Shown in pieces: positions 1-10,299 of a stretch of 42,660 nt of DNA. Location of the stretch: NCBI GenBank assembly GCA_025352265.1, contig JANXTS010000107.1, positions 1 through 42,660 of the forward strand, in the 5' to 3' direction. This DNA comes from Variovorax sp. (GTDB taxonomy: Bacteria > Pseudomonadota > Gammaproteobacteria > Burkholderiales > Burkholderiaceae_C). The stretch's first letter is position 1. The number at the start of each line of letters is the position of its first letter. Under the pieces are notes generated by a model. The model was not told where the DNA came from and searched no databases. It saw only the letters and a list, made by a program, of their open reading frames with translations. A program made the translations under genes and the position numbers.

Positions 1-627
1 AACCACCCGATGCACCTGCACGGCCATGAGTTCCAGGTCACCGGCACCGATGGCGGGCCGACACCGAAGAGCGCGCGCTGGCCGGAGGTGACCACGGACA
101 TCGCGGTCGGGCAGATGCGGCAGTTCGAGTTCCTGGCGAGCGAGGAAGGCGACTGGGCCTTTCATTGCCACAAGAGCCATCACACGATGAACGCGATGGG
201 CCATGACGTCCCCACCATGATCGGCGTCGATCACCGCGACGTTGCCAGGAAGATCTCGAACCTTATTCCCGACTACATGGTGATGGGAGAGCGCGGCATG
301 GCCGACATGGGCGAGATGGAAATGCCCATCCCCGACAACACCGCTCGAATGATGACCGGCGAAGGCCCCTTCGGATCGGTGGAGATGGGCGGCATGTTCA
401 GCGTCGTCAAGGTCCGAAAAGACCAGAAGCCCGGCAACTACGACAACCCGGGCTGGTTCAAGCACCCGAAGGGCACGGTCGCTTACGAGCTCGACGGACC
501 GGCTCCCGATTCGCCCCGCTCATCCAGCGCGGGGGCCCCTGCAATGCCCGCACAAAACATGCCGGCCAGGAACATCGAAGTGCAGGTGCGCAAGCCGACC
601 GGTCACGCAGGTCACGCCGGCCACTGA
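1..627 (+). CDS. Multicopper oxidase, C-terminal part (5' end outside window)
   Basis: This is the last 208 residues of a periplasmic multicopper oxidase, open at the left edge. The first residues carry HPMHLHGH, the type 1/2/3 copper-ligand block, and about 50 residues later comes HCHKSHHTMNAM, which holds the Cys-His bridge to the trinuclear centre and the axial Met. Such enzymes oxidise Cu(I) or catechol-like chelators and protect the periplasm. After the cupredoxin fold there is an unusual tail of about 130 residues: a Met-rich stretch (MADMGEMEMP), a proline/alanine linker, and a histidine-rich end (GHAGHAGH) that could bind more copper. It heads the copper genes that follow, with the cupredoxin gene 30 bases downstream. 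The family call is firm; the substrate is inferred from context. Confidence 0.93.
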   Translation, partial: NHPMHLHGHEFQVTGTDGGPTPKSARWPEVTTDIAVGQMRQFEFLASEEGDWAFHCHKSHHTMNAMGHDVPTMIGVDHRDVARKISNLIPDYMVMGERGMADMGEMEMPIPDNTARMMTGEGPFGSVEMGGMFSVVKVRKDQKPGNYDNPGWFKHPKGTVAYELDGPAPDSPRSSSAGAPAMPAQNMPARNIEVQVRKPTGHAGHAGH

Positions 628-657
628 TTCCACTATCCAACCAACCGAAAGGCATTC

Positions 658-1161
658 ATGCAAACCATTCATTGCACGGCCCTGCTCGCGGCAGCGCTCC
701 TTGCAACCTCAGGCGCCTTGGCATCCGGCAACCACGCTGGCGGGCACGATCACAACGAAACCGAGGCCATCGGAAAACCGGGAGTCGCGGCAAAGGTCGT
801 TCGAACCGTCAACGTCGAAATGACCGACGCAATGCGATTCAAGCCGGCCAACATCGAGGTGAAGCAAAACGAAACCGTGCGCTTAGCCGTCACGAACTCC
901 GGCAGCGTCAAGCACGAGCTGGTCCTGGGCACCGCGAAGGAGCTCAAGGAGCACTACGAGCTCATGAAGAAAAACCCCGAGATGGAGCACGCCGACTCGA
1001 ACATGCTCACGCTGGCGCCCGGCAAGAGCGGCGAAATCATCTGGCGGTTCACCGAGGCCGGAGAGGTCGACTTCGCGTGCCTGCAACCGGGCCATTACGA
1101 CGCCGGCATGAAGGGCGCCGTGAACGTCTCACGTGCGACTGGCAAGTCCGTCAGCAAGTAA
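658..1161 (+). CDS. Periplasmic cupredoxin-like copper protein
   Basis: A 167-residue secreted blue-copper-type protein. A signal peptide ends near ALASG (about residues 1-23), followed by a His-rich segment (NHAGGHDHNE). The cupredoxin domain covers about residues 45-160. Its copper ligands are visible as the His of KHELVLG near the middle and the C-terminal CLQPGHYDAGM loop, giving Cys, His and Met. The start is ATG with AAAGG six bases upstream. It lies between the multicopper oxidase and the CusF-like gene, so it probably passes electrons or copper to the oxidase or binds free copper in the periplasm. It resembles the small cupredoxins of betaproteobacterial copper operons (CopI-like), but I cannot fix the subfamily. 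Confidence 0.9.
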   Translation: MQTIHCTALLAAALLATSGALASGNHAGGHDHNETEAIGKPGVAAKVVRTVNVEMTDAMRFKPANIEVKQNETVRLAVTNSGSVKHELVLGTAKELKEHYELMKKNPEMEHADSNMLTLAPGKSGEIIWRFTEAGEVDFACLQPGHYDAGMKGAVNVSRATGKSVSK

Positions 1162-1240
1162 GTACAGGGTCTAGGTGTGCTGTCCTGCTGCGGCGGCCTA
1201 ACTCATCCGAATAACTAACTGATTCCCAAGGAAATTCCAC

Positions 1241-1591
1241 ATGCGAAACATTCACCTCACCCTGGTTGCCATCGCGACCGCGATGGCTTCCTCCGGAGTG
1301 GCTTCTGCACAGCCCACCCCGTCCGCGCTGCCCACCTCGTCCGCAACATCCGCCTCCCCCACTACGCCTGAACTGTCCGAAGGAGAAGTCCGCAAGATCG
1401 ACAAAGACGGGAAGAAGCTGACCATCAAGCACGGGCCTCTCAAAAACCTGGACATGCCGGGCATGACAATGGTTTTTAGCGTCAAGGACGATGCTGTTCT
1501 CGACCAGCTGCAGGCTGGCGAGAAGGTTCGCTTCCTCGCTGAAAAGATCGACGGAAAGATCACCGTCACCAAGATCGAGGCGGCTCGTTGA
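1241..1591 (+). CDS. CusF-like periplasmic copper-binding protein
   Basis: A 116-residue exported protein with a signal peptide (cleavage near VASA-QP), a Pro/Ser/Thr-rich linker and a CusF-type OB-fold domain from about residue 44. In E. coli CusF, Cu(I) or Ag(I) is held by His36, Met47 and Met49 with Trp44 stacking over the metal. Here the motif reads HGPLKNLDMPGMTM: the His and both Met ligands keep their spacing, but the Trp position is Met. The second CusF domain in this operon, fused to the membrane fusion protein, keeps the Trp. Expected role: to chaperone periplasmic Cu(I) to the CusCBA pump. The start ATG has AAGGA eight bases upstream. The stop codon overlaps the TTG start of the ATPase gene, suggesting translational coupling. 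Confidence 0.9.
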   Translation: MRNIHLTLVAIATAMASSGVASAQPTPSALPTSSATSASPTTPELSEGEVRKIDKDGKKLTIKHGPLKNLDMPGMTMVFSVKDDAVLDQLQAGEKVRFLAEKIDGKITVTKIEAAR

Positions 1592-3696
1592 TCTACACCT
1601 GCCCCATGCATCCGGAGATTCGTCAGAGTCATCCGGGCAACTGCCCCAAGTGCGGCATGACGCTGGAGCCTGAAACGCCGACCCTGGACGAAGGCGAGAA
1701 CCCGGAGCTGGTCGACTTCACCCGTCGGTTCATCTGGACGCTGCCACTGACCATTGTCGTGACCGTGCTGGCCATGGCTGGCCACCGGCTGCAGTGGTTC
1801 GAGATGGCAACGCAGAGCTGGATCGAGTTCGCGCTCAGCCTGCCGATCGTGCTTTGGGCCGGCTGGCCGTTCTTCGTGCGAGCGGTGCAGTCCGTGGCAA
1901 ATCGCAGCCCCAACATGTAAACGCTGATCGGCCTCGGCACTTCGGCCGCCTTCATCTACAGCTTCGTGGCCACCGTGGCGCCGGGCGTGTTTCCGGCAGC
2001 CTTCGTTTCGATGGGCCGCGTTGCCGTCTACTTCGAAGCGGCTGCGGTCATCATTTCGCTGACTTTGCTCGGCCAAATACTTGAACTGAAGGCGCGCTCG
2101 CAAACCTCGGCCGCCATCAAATCCCTGCTCGGCCTCGCGCCCAAGACCGCACGGCGCATCGACGCCGCGGGGGCTGAAGAAGACATCCCGCTGGCGCACG
2201 TTCACGTCGGCGACACCCTGCGCGTGCGACCCGGTGAGAAAGTGCCGGTCGACGGCATCGTGATCGAAGGGTCGAGTGCGGTAGACGAATCGATGCTGAC
2301 AGGCGAACCGCTGCCGGTGACCAAGCGGCCCGGCGACAAGCTGATCGGCGCAACGCTCAACACCAACGGCGCGATCGTGATGCGCTCCGAACGTGTCGGC
2401 TCGCAGACCGTGCTGTCCAGCATCGTGCAGATGGTGTTGCAGGCGCAGCGCTCGCGCGCGCCCATGCAGCGCATGGCGGACCAGGTCGCGCGCTACTTCG
2501 TCGTGACGGTCATCAGCATCGCGCTGCTGACCTTCGTCGTGTGGGGCCTGGTCGGGCCCGAGCCGAGCTGGGTCTACGGACTGATCAATGCGGTCGCCGT
2601 GCTCATCATTGCGTGCCCCTGCGCGCTGGGGCTGGCCACGCCGATGTCCATCATGGTGGCGACAGGCAAGGCAGCGACCCAGGGCGTGCTGTTCCGCGAC
2701 GCCGCGGCGATCGAGAACTTCCGCAAGGTCGACACGCTGATCGTCGACAAGACCGGCACGCTCACCGAGGGTAAGCCGACGTTCGAGCGAGCGGTCGGGG
2801 CGCCAGGCTTTACTGAGCAAGAAGTGTTGCGACTTGCTGCGAGTCTCGACCAGGGCAGCGAGCATCCGCTGGCCGACGCCATCGTGCATGCGGCGAAGGC
2901 GCAAAAGCTGGATCTGGAGAAGGCAGACAGCTTCGAATCGGCGAGCGGCATCGGCGTGAGCGGCAGCGTTGGCGGGAAGAAGCTGGCCCTCGGCAACACG
3001 GCGTTGATGACGCAGCTCGGCGTGGCAGTCGATGGCCTTGCAGCGCAGGCCGAATCGATGCGTGTCGAAGGTGCCAGCGTGATGTTCCTGGCGGTCGACG
3101 GGCAGGCCGCAGGCTTGCTGGCAGTCTCCGATCCGATCAAGTCAACGACCGTCGAAGCACTGGCGGCGCTCAAGGCGTCCGGCCTGCGCGTGATCATGGC
3201 GACGGGCGACGGATTGACCACAGCCAAAGCGGTTGCAGCCCGGCTGGGCATCGACGAAGTCCATGGCGAAGTCAAACCCGCCGACAAGCTGGCGCTGGTC
3301 GACAAACTGCAGCGTGAAGGCCGCATCGTCGCGATGGCGGGCGACGGCATCAACGATGCGCCGGCGTTGGCCAAAGCCGACGTGGGCGTCGCCATGGGCA
3401 CCGGCACTGATGTGGCGATGAACAGCGCGCAAGTGACGCTGGTGAAGGGCGATTTGCGCGGTATCGCTCAGGCCCGCGTGATCTCCGACGAGACCATCGC
3501 CAACATGAAGCAGAACCTGGGCTTCGCGTTCGTCTACAACGCGCTCGGCGTGCCTCTGGCGGCGGGCGTGCTGTTTCCGTTCACCGGATGGCTGTTGTCT
3601 CCGATGATCGCAGCGCTAGCGATGAGTCTGAGTTCGGCGTCGGTCATCTTCAATGCGCTGCGGCTGCGGCGCACAGCGCATGAGACTGGGCACTGA
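1588..3696 (+). pseudogene. Cu(I)-exporting P1B-type ATPase interrupted by an in-frame stop
   Basis: The reading frame would encode a 702-residue copper-translocating ATPase if it were not cut by TAA at 1918-1920 (codon 111). Both halves are in the same frame. The first half has an N-terminal metal-binding motif (YTCPMHPEI...CPKCGM) and two membrane segments, and ends at RSPNM. The second resumes with [14 protein letters not shown] and contains the dephosphorylation motif TGEP, the metal site CPC (about 343-345), the phosphorylated DKTGT (Asp about 387), the hinge GDGINDAP and the last membrane segments. In relatives the interrupted position is usually Trp or Phe. The start is TTG at 1588, with GAGG eight bases upstream and a TTGA overlap with the preceding gene. 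A GTG at 1966 could start a fragment lacking two helices, which is unlikely to pump. A sequencing error or readthrough is not excluded. Confidence 0.88.
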
Positions 3697-3714
3697 CGCT
3701 AGACTGCGCCCACC

Positions 3715-4098
3715 ATGCCTCGCCTCCGGCCGCTTCATCGTTACGTCGTCACGCTCTTTTTGATGGCGGCAGTGCTTTTCTCGCAAATGGCACTTGCAAG
3801 TTATGTCTGCCCCGGCATGAACAACGCCGAAGCGATGGCACAGGCAATGGCCGATGGCGCGACTTGCGAAGGCATGGACGACGCACAACCCGTGCTGTGT
3901 CATCAGCATGCTGCCGACGCCTCCCAGTCCTTTGAAAAAGCGAAGGCGGCCACGCCTTCGCTTCCGGCTGTGCTGCAGGTGCTGGTGGTTCCACCCGTTC
4001 TGCACTCTGACGTCCAAGGCCTGCCCCTGCAGCGTGCGCTCGAGCCGCGCCCTCCTCCCGATCCCGTATTTCTCTCGACACGCAGACTCCGCGTCTGA
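3715..4098 (+). CDS. Small secreted protein in the copper operon, function unknown
   Basis: A 127-residue protein I do not recognise beyond its place in copper operons. It has a basic N-terminus and one hydrophobic segment (about residues 10-29, ending ALAS), consistent with a signal peptide. The mature part has three Cys, several Met and a CHQH motif that could bind copper, then a proline-rich end (EPRPPPDPVF) with a basic C-terminus (STRRLRV). No Shine-Dalgarno sequence is evident; a TAGACT -10-like element ends about nine bases before the ATG, so an internal promoter with a very short leader is possible. It lies between the ATPase and cusC. Short proteins of this layout often precede heavy-metal RND operons in Burkholderiales. 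The coding call rests on the signal peptide, codon pattern and operon fit. Confidence 0.7.
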   Translation: MPRLRPLHRYVVTLFLMAAVLFSQMALASYVCPGMNNAEAMAQAMADGATCEGMDDAQPVLCHQHAADASQSFEKAKAATPSLPAVLQVLVVPPVLHSDVQGLPLQRALEPRPPPDPVFLSTRRLRV

Positions 4099-4175
4099 CA
4101 TCTCCGCCGACCTGACCGGTGCTGGTGCGACCTGTTCGCTCACCAGCGACTCTCTCGTTCGTCTGCGGAGTTTCC

Positions 4176-5408
4176 ATGCCCCTTCCTTTTCTGCGTGCGG
4201 CCTTGCTGCTTGCCGCATCGCTTCCTTTCATGGCGGCAGCGGCGCCCCTGTCACTCGATACGGCCTTGCAGTTGGCCGTCGAACGCTCGGAGTCTGCGCG
4301 TGCGGCCCGTGCCGGCGTCCTCAGTGCCACCGAAGCGGCGCGAACGGCGAGCCAACTGCCCGACCCGGTACTTCGGGTCGGCGTCGACAACCTCCCCTTC
4401 ACAGGCCCGGACCGCTTCAGCACCACACGCGATTCCATGACGATGAAGCGCATCGGAATCAGCCAGGAATGGTTGTCCGCCGACAAGCGCGCGGTGCGCG
4501 AAGCCGCTGCGAATGCGGCCACCGCACGGGAGACGGCGTTGACAGGCGTCTCGATTGCCGCAACAAGGCTTCAGACAGCGCTCGCCTATGTGGATGCCTT
4601 CTATGCAGGCGAGATGTTGGGCCTCACCACGCTTATGGGACATCACGCTCATGAGGAACTCGAGGCGTCGCGTGCGCGGCTGTCGTCTGCCGCGGGCAGC
4701 AGCCAGGAAGTGCTTTCGCTGACCGGCGCGAGGGGAAGCTCCGAGGACGAGTCCGCTGAGATACGCCAGCAGCAGAAAGCCGCACGGCTCGCACTGCAGC
4801 GCTGGGTCGGCGTGATGCCGGAAGCGCTGGCGCCGATACCCGCCGAGCCGCCACCCACTGAAGACATCTATGTGGCCAGACACCCGTCGGTTGTCGCGAT
4901 GCTGCGCGAGCTAGAGGTTGCGACGCAAGCCGCCGCGGTGGCCGACATCAACCGCAAGCCGAACTGGACGTGGGAAGTCGCCTATGGCCAGCGCACGGGG
5001 TACTCGGACATGGTGTCGTTCGGGGTGAGCATTCCGCTCCAGGTATCGCCCGGCGAGCGCCAGGACCGGGAGGCGGCGTCCAAGCTAGCGCTGGTCGACA
5101 AAGCGGAGGCCGAACTTGCGGAGGCCAGGCGCGCTGCGACGGCCGAATACCTGACCCTGCGCAGCGATGCCGAACGCCTGCAGCAACGCATCGAGCGCTA
5201 TCGCTCCAACGTGGCTATCCCAGCCGCGCAGAGAACGGCTGCCTCAACGGCGGCCTATCGCTCAAATCAGGCCGCGCTCGCGACGCTTTTCGAGGCGCGC
5301 CATGCGGAAGTCGAAGTGCAGCGCAAGTTGCTCACGCTGCAGCGCGACCTCGCGCGCTCGCAGATTCAACTGGCCTTCCGTCCGCTGACCGCCGAGGTGG
5401 CACCATGA
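4176..5408 (+). CDS. cusC: Outer-membrane efflux channel of the copper RND pump (TolC/CusC family)
   Basis: A 410-residue outer-membrane factor. A signal peptide ends near AAAAPLSL, followed by the TolC-family start LDTALQLAVERS. Two long helical, Ala/Glu/Arg-rich repeats flank a beta-strand region (FGVSIPL). It forms the outer-membrane duct of the tripartite CusCBA exporter, and the next two genes encode the other components. An open frame extends upstream to 4119, but the ATG at 4176 directly precedes the signal peptide and has CGGAG five bases upstream, so I use it. The stop overlaps the start of cusB (ATGA). There is no lipobox Cys right after the signal sequence, so it may not be lipid-anchored like E. 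coli CusC. It is somewhat shorter than E. coli CusC. Confidence 0.9.
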   Translation: MPLPFLRAALLLAASLPFMAAAAPLSLDTALQLAVERSESARAARAGVLSATEAARTASQLPDPVLRVGVDNLPFTGPDRFSTTRDSMTMKRIGISQEWLSADKRAVREAAANAATARETALTGVSIAATRLQTALAYVDAFYAGEMLGLTTLMGHHAHEELEASRARLSSAAGSSQEVLSLTGARGSSEDESAEIRQQQKAARLALQRWVGVMPEALAPIPAEPPPTEDIYVARHPSVVAMLRELEVATQAAAVADINRKPNWTWEVAYGQRTGYSDMVSFGVSIPLQVSPGERQDREAASKLALVDKAEAELAEARRAATAEYLTLRSDAERLQQRIERYRSNVAIPAAQRTAASTAAYRSNQAALATLFEARHAEVEVQRKLLTLQRDLARSQIQLAFRPLTAEVAP

Positions 5409-6907
5409 AAAAAACCAGCTCCATCACGCTGTCGATCCTCAGTGCCCTCGTGCTCGCAACAGTGGCCGCAGTCGCTTTCTACGCGGGCCGCAGCACCAGC
5501 CCGGATCGCCAGAGTGCCATGCCTTCGGTGATGCAGCCCACGGGATCGGAAGGACGCAAGGTTCTTTACTGGCACGACCCGATGGTGCCCGGCCCTCGCT
5601 TCGACAAGTCCGGCAAGTCGCCTTTCATGGACATGCAGCTCGTGCCGATGTACGCAGACAGCGATGCAGGCGCAACGGGCGGCGGCGTCCAGGTGAGCCC
5701 GTCGGTGCAACAGAACCTCGGCATCCGGCTCGCCAAGGTACGACGCGCCGAGGTCTCCTCGTCGTTCGACGCCGTCGGCGCTGTGCAATTCGACGAGCGC
5801 CTCAGTGTGTCTGTCCAGAGCCGGGTCGCCGGCTTCGTGGAACGACTGTGGGTGCGGGCACCGATGGAGCGCGTGCGCAAGGGGCAGCCTCTGGCGACGG
5901 TCTTCGCGCCTGAATGGCTGGGACCGCAGAACGAACTGCTTGCGCTGCAGCGCGCGGGTGTTTCACCGGACCTCGTCGCCGCAGCCCGGGAGCGGATGCA
6001 GGCGATGTCGATTCCCGCCGACTTAATCCGTCAGAGCGAAAGAGCCGGAACTGCGCAAGCCCGCTACGTGCTGACCGCCCCAGCCAGCGGCGTGGTGGCG
6101 GAGCTCGGCGTCCGCGAAGGAGTGGCCGTCACGCCGGGCATGACGCTCTTCAGGATCGCCGGCCTCGAAAAAGTCTGGGCCGTGGCCGAGATCCCGGAAA
6201 CGCAGGCGGTGCGCCTGAAGCCCGGCCAGAAAGTGAAGGCCGTACTGCAGGCGGATGCGTCCCAGTCGTTCGAAGGCGAGCTGAAGGAAATCTTGCCTGA
6301 GGTCAGCACCACGACGCGCACCCTGAAGGCCCGCTTCGAAGTCGACAACGCAAAGGGCCAGCTGACACCCGGCATGCTGCTGCGACTGCAGGTTGCGGGC
6401 GCCAGCAGCACACGCCTGGTCGTCGCATCGGAAGCGGTCATTCGCACGGGAAAGCGCGTGGTCGTCATCGTGCGCAAGGACACAAGCGCATTCGAGCCGA
6501 GGGACGTGTCGCTCGGCGCGGATCTCGGCGATGACATCGAGGTGCTCAAGGGACTGTCCGACGGCGAGCAGGTCGTTGCCAGCGGTCAGTTCCTGATCGA
6601 TTCAGAGGCGCGCTTGCGCTCGGTGCTGGGCGGCGTGGCGTCACCGGCTGCAGTCTTTGCGGCGACTGCAACCCACCACGCGGAAGGCAAGGTCGAGAGC
6701 GTCGAGCCGGACGCCATCACGATCTCGCACGGACCGGTTGCCACGCTCAAGTGGCCCGCGATGACCATGGGTTTTTCGAAGCCGAAGCCGACCGCGTTCC
6801 CGGATATCAAACCCGGCGACCGGATAGGTTTCGAGTTCAAGGAAGGTGGGCCGACGGGCTACGAGCTCGAGTCGGTGGAGCGCCTGCAGCCGGCGGCTCG
6901 AAAATGA
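5405..6907 (+). CDS. cusB: Periplasmic adaptor of the copper RND pump with fused CusF domain (CusB/SilB type)
   Basis: A 500-residue membrane fusion protein. It has an N-terminal membrane anchor (about residues 8-27), then a heavy-metal-binding segment (YWHDPMVPG...MDMQLVPMY, about 56-85), then the barrel-sandwich, helical hairpin and beta-barrel domains. Its last 75 residues are a complete CusF-like domain with [18 protein letters not shown], keeping His, Trp and both Met metal ligands. It links CusA to CusC and passes Cu(I)/Ag(I) to the pump. The C-terminal CusF fusion is known from the SilB/CusB group of Cupriavidus and relatives. The start ATG at 5405 overlaps the cusC stop; the frame is open much further upstream but only inside cusC. 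The stop overlaps the cusA start. Confidence 0.95.
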   Translation: MKKTSSITLSILSALVLATVAAVAFYAGRSTSPDRQSAMPSVMQPTGSEGRKVLYWHDPMVPGPRFDKSGKSPFMDMQLVPMYADSDAGATGGGVQVSPSVQQNLGIRLAKVRRAEVSSSFDAVGAVQFDERLSVSVQSRVAGFVERLWVRAPMERVRKGQPLATVFAPEWLGPQNELLALQRAGVSPDLVAAARERMQAMSIPADLIRQSERAGTAQARYVLTAPASGVVAELGVREGVAVTPGMTLFRIAGLEKVWAVAEIPETQAVRLKPGQKVKAVLQADASQSFEGELKEILPEVSTTTRTLKARFEVDNAKGQLTPGMLLRLQVAGASSTRLVVASEAVIRTGKRVVVIVRKDTSAFEPRDVSLGADLGDDIEVLKGLSDGEQVVASGQFLIDSEARLRSVLGGVASPAAVFAATATHHAEGKVESVEPDAITISHGPVATLKWPAMTMGFSKPKPTAFPDIKPGDRIGFEFKEGGPTGYELESVERLQPAARK

Positions 6908-9900
6908 TCGCGGCGCTCATTCGATGGTCGATCGGCAACCGCTTCCTGGTGCTGATCGCGACGCTCTTTCTGGTCGCCGCCGGTCTGTGGTCGGTGGCGC
7001 ACACGCCGCTGGATGCGCTGCCGGATCTGTCGGACACCCATGTGATCATTCGCACCCCGTACCCGGGCAAGGCGCCCCAAGTGGTCGAAGACTTGGTCAC
7101 CTACCCGCTGACCACGACCATGCTAAGCGTGCCCGGCGCAAAGACGGTGCGCGGCTACTCGTTCTTCGGTGACTCGTTCGTCTATGTGCTGCTCGACGAC
7201 AAGACCGATCCCTACTGGGCACGTTCGCGCGTCGTCGAATACCTCAACCAGGTACAAAGCAAATTACCTGCAGGCGCCAACGCTTCGCTGGGGCCGGATG
7301 CCACGGGCGTGGGCTGGGTCTACGAGTACGCGCTGGTCGACCGCACGGGCCAGCGAGACCTCGGCCAGCTTCGCGCGCTGAACGACTGGTTTCTCAAGTT
7401 CGAGTTGAAGACAGTCCCCGACGTGGCCGAGGTCGCGAGCATCGGTGGCATGGTTCGGCAGTACCAGGTGGTACTCGATCCCGATCGCATGCGCGCGCTG
7501 GGCATCACGCAGGCCAGGGTTGTCGACGCCTTGCGCAATGCCAACCAGGCCAGCGGCGGCTCAGTGGTCGAGTTGGCCGAGGCCGAGTACATGGTGCGCT
7601 CGCGCGGCTTCCTTCAATCGCTGGAGGATTTCAGAACCATTCCGCTTGCGCTGACGGCCGCCACACCGGTGCTGTTGCGCGATGTGGCGACGATCCAGAT
7701 CGGACCGGAAATGCGTCGTGGCATCGCGGAACTGGATGGCGAAGGCGAAGTGGCCGGGGGCGTGGTGGTCATGCGTTCGGGCAAGAATGCGCGAACCACC
7801 ATCCAGGCTGTCAAGGACAAGCTGGTCGCATTGAAGTCGAGCCTGCCGGCCGGTGTCGAGATCGTGCCGACCTACGACCGCTCCCTGCTGATCGATCGCG
7901 CAGTCGACAACCTGCGTTTCAAGCTGGTGGAAGAATTCATCGTGGTCGCGCTGGTCTGCGCCATCTTCTTGTTTCATTTGCGCTCGGCGCTGGTAGCGGT
8001 CGTCGCGCTGCCCGTCGGCGTGCTGGCCGCCTTCATCGTCATGCACTGGCAAGGCGTCAACGCCAACATCATGTCGCTCGGGGGCATCGCGATCGCCATC
8101 GGCGCCATGGTGGACGGCGCCATCGTGATGGTGGAAAACGTACACAAGCACCTGGAGGTTTTCGAGACGCAGCAGGCCCGTCAGCCGACTTCTACGGAGC
8201 GATGGCAATTGGTCACTGCGGCATCGGTCGAGGTCGGCCCGGCGTTGTTCTTCTCGCTGCTGGTGATCACGCTGTCTTTCGTGCCGGTGTTCTCGCTCGA
8301 GGCGCAGGAGGGGCGGCTGTTCGCACCGCTCGCATTCACAAAGACCTACGCCATGGCGGCGGCTGCGGGCCTGTCTGTCACGCTGATCCCGGTGCTGATG
8401 GGCTACCTCATCCGCGGTCGCATTCCGCACGAGGCGGCCAACCCGGTCAATCGTTTTTTGATGGCGGTCTATCGGCCCGCGCTAGAGCTGGTGCTGCGGT
8501 TCCCCAAAGCAACGCTGGTGCTTGCTGCCCTGTTACTCGCATTGACCGCCGTGCCGCTGATGCGCCTGGGTGGGGAGTTCATGCCGCCGCTGGACGAAGG
8601 CGATCTGCTCTACATGCCATCCGCGCTCCCTGGGCTGTCGGTTTCCAAGGCGGGCGAGTTGCTGCAGCAGACCGATCGCCTCATCAAGACGGTGCCAGAA
8701 GTGGCGCGCGTCTTCGGCAAGGCCGGTCGCGCAGACACCGCGACAGACCCTGCGCCGCTCGAGATGTTCGAGACCACGATCCAGTTCAAGCCGAAGGACC
8801 AGTGGCGCGCCGGCATGACGCCCGACAAGCTGGTCGAAGCGCTGGACCGGGCTGTGAAGGTGCCGGGTCTTTCGAACGTCTGGGTGCCGCCCATCCGCAA
8901 CCGGATCGACATGTTGGCCACCGGTATCAAGAGCCCCGTGGGCGTGAAGGTCGCCGGTGCGGATCTCGCCACCATCGACTCGCTGACGACGCAGATCGAG
9001 GCGGCCGTCAAAGGCGTGCCCGGTGTGTCGTCGGCACTGGCGGAGCGTCTCACCGGCGGCCGCTACATCGACGTCGATGTGGACCGTGGCGCCGCCGCGC
9101 GCTACGGTCTGTCGGTAGCGGATGTGCAGGCGGTGGTATCCACGGCCATCGGGGGCGACAACGTCGGCGAGGTCGTCCAGGGTCGCGAGCGCTACCCCAT
9201 CAATGTGCGCTATCCGAGGGAGATCCGCGACTCGCTGGAAGGACTGCGCGATCTACCCTTCGTCACCACGAGGGGTGCCACGGTGTTCCTGCGCGATGTG
9301 GCGAAGATCAGCATCGCCGACGGTCCACCGATGCTGCGCAGCGAGAACGCGAGGCTGTCGGGCTGGGTGTATGTCGATGTCCGCGGCCGTGACCTGCGCT
9401 CCGCGGTCAACGACATGCAGGCAGCGGTTGCGAGGTCCGTCAAAACGCCAGCGGGTTATGCAGTGTCGTGGTCCGGCCAGTTCGAATACCTCGAACGTGC
9501 GACCGAGCGATTGAAGCTGGTCGTGCCGGTCACGCTGACCGTCATCTTCGTGCTGCTCTATCTGCTCTTCAAGTCGTTCAGCGAAGCAGCCTTGGTCATG
9601 GCGGCGGTGCCCTTCTCTCTCATCGGTGGCTTCTGGTTGGTCTGGACACTGGGGCACTCGATATCGGTGGCGACGGCGGTGGGTTTCATTGCCCTGGCCG
9701 GTGTCGCCGCGGAGTTCGGCGTCGTGATGCTCGTCTATCTGAAGAACGCCCTGCAACGCCGCCTCGACGCTGGTGAGCCCATGAACGACGAAACGCTGCT
9801 GGCTGCGATCCGTGAAGGCGCGGTGTTGCGGGTGCGGCCCAAGGCAATGACGGTTGCAGTCGTCATGGCGGGTCTGCTGCCGATCCTGTGGGGAAGCGGC

Positions 9901-10068
9901 ACCGGCTCGGAAGTGATGACGCGCATTGCCGCGCCGATGGTCGGCGGCATGGTGACGGCGCCGTTGCTCAGCATGCTGGTCGTGCCGGCCGCTTGGTATT
10001 TGCTGCATCGCCGCAGCCACAGAAAGCTCGCGCGCAATCATTCAGTGTCGGCGTCCGCAATCGGTTGA
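6904..10068 (+). CDS. cusA: Copper/silver RND efflux pump (CusA family)
   Basis: A 1054-residue inner-membrane proton antiporter of the heavy-metal RND class. It has the usual twelve membrane helices with two large periplasmic loops. The fourth helix carries [13 protein letters not shown] with the proton-relay Asp at about 404. The three Met residues that define the Cu(I)/Ag(I) path in E. coli CusA (573, 623, 672) have counterparts at about 571 (LLYMP), 621 (EMFETT) and 670 (IDMLATG) with identical spacing, so the substrate is Cu(I)/Ag(I) rather than Zn/Co/Cd. The start ATG overlaps the cusB stop (ATGA). It is the last gene of the copper operon; about 230 bases without a gene follow. Confidence 0.96.
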   Translation: MIAALIRWSIGNRFLVLIATLFLVAAGLWSVAHTPLDALPDLSDTHVIIRTPYPGKAPQVVEDLVTYPLTTTMLSVPGAKTVRGYSFFGDSFVYVLLDDKTDPYWARSRVVEYLNQVQSKLPAGANASLGPDATGVGWVYEYALVDRTGQRDLGQLRALNDWFLKFELKTVPDVAEVASIGGMVRQYQVVLDPDRMRALGITQARVVDALRNANQASGGSVVELAEAEYMVRSRGFLQSLEDFRTIPLALTAATPVLLRDVATIQIGPEMRRGIAELDGEGEVAGGVVVMRSGKNARTTIQAVKDKLVALKSSLPAGVEIVPTYDRSLLIDRAVDNLRFKLVEEFIVVALVCAIFLFHLRSALVAVVALPVGVLAAFIVMHWQGVNANIMSLGGIAIAIGAMVDGAIVMVENVHKHLEVFETQQARQPTSTERWQLVTAASVEVGPALFFSLLVITLSFVPVFSLEAQEGRLFAPLAFTKTYAMAAAAGLSVTLIPVLMGYLIRGRIPHEAANPVNRFLMAVYRPALELVLRFPKATLVLAALLLALTAVPLMRLGGEFMPPLDEGDLLYMPSALPGLSVSKAGELLQQTDRLIKTVPEVARVFGKAGRADTATDPAPLEMFETTIQFKPKDQWRAGMTPDKLVEALDRAVKVPGLSNVWVPPIRNRIDMLATGIKSPVGVKVAGADLATIDSLTTQIEAAVKGVPGVSSALAERLTGGRYIDVDVDRGAAARYGLSVADVQAVVSTAIGGDNVGEVVQGRERYPINVRYPREIRDSLEGLRDLPFVTTRGATVFLRDVAKISIADGPPMLRSENARLSGWVYVDVRGRDLRSAVNDMQAAVARSVKTPAGYAVSWSGQFEYLERATERLKLVVPVTLTVIFVLLYLLFKSFSEAALVMAAVPFSLIGGFWLVWTLGHSISVATAVGFIALAGVAAEFGVVMLVYLKNALQRRLDAGEPMNDETLLAAIREGAVLRVRPKAMTVAVVMAGLLPILWGSGTGSEVMTRIAAPMVGGMVTAPLLSMLVVPAAWYLLHRRSHRKLARNHSVSASAIG

Positions 10069-10254
10069 ACGATAAGGGCAATCCTGGCACGCGGACGAGG
10101 GACCCAGCACGGCTCTATGGGCAAAAGACTCGGCGCCCTACAGGCCGTGCGGAGTACGCCCGTGGTCTAGCTCTTTTTGGACCGGAAAAGGCTTTTGTGG
10201 GACGGCATGGCTGCGTGATTGGGTTCGGGACCTGACGAGATGCAGCGCGCGCAG

Positions 10255-10271
10255 ATTAAGCGTTCCTTAAG
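10255..10271 (+). promoter_or_regulatory. PmrA/QseB-type response regulator box
   Basis: ATTAAG and CTTAAG are separated by exactly five bases, giving an 11-bp direct repeat that matches the PmrA/QseB box (YTTAAK-N5-YTTAAK) with one deviation. It lies 28 bases before the ATG at 10300 and is followed by the palindrome GGGAAATTCCC. The same motif occurs twice in front of the response regulator operon encoded nearby. The preceding 186 bases (10069-10254) hold no gene that I can support. Confidence 0.75.
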
Positions 10272-10299
10272 GGGAAATTCCCGACACTTCAAGGTAAAC

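Noticed and set aside
1252..2904. Open frame of 550 codons on the - strand opposite the CusF and ATPase genes
   Set aside because: It lies wholly antisense to conserved copper genes, has biased Arg/His/Asp-rich composition and no recognisable domain.
10159..10183. Possible hairpin (GGTC ... GGACC) after cusA as a terminator
   Set aside because: The stem is only four or five bases, the T-run lies in the loop and no T-run follows, so I do not call it.
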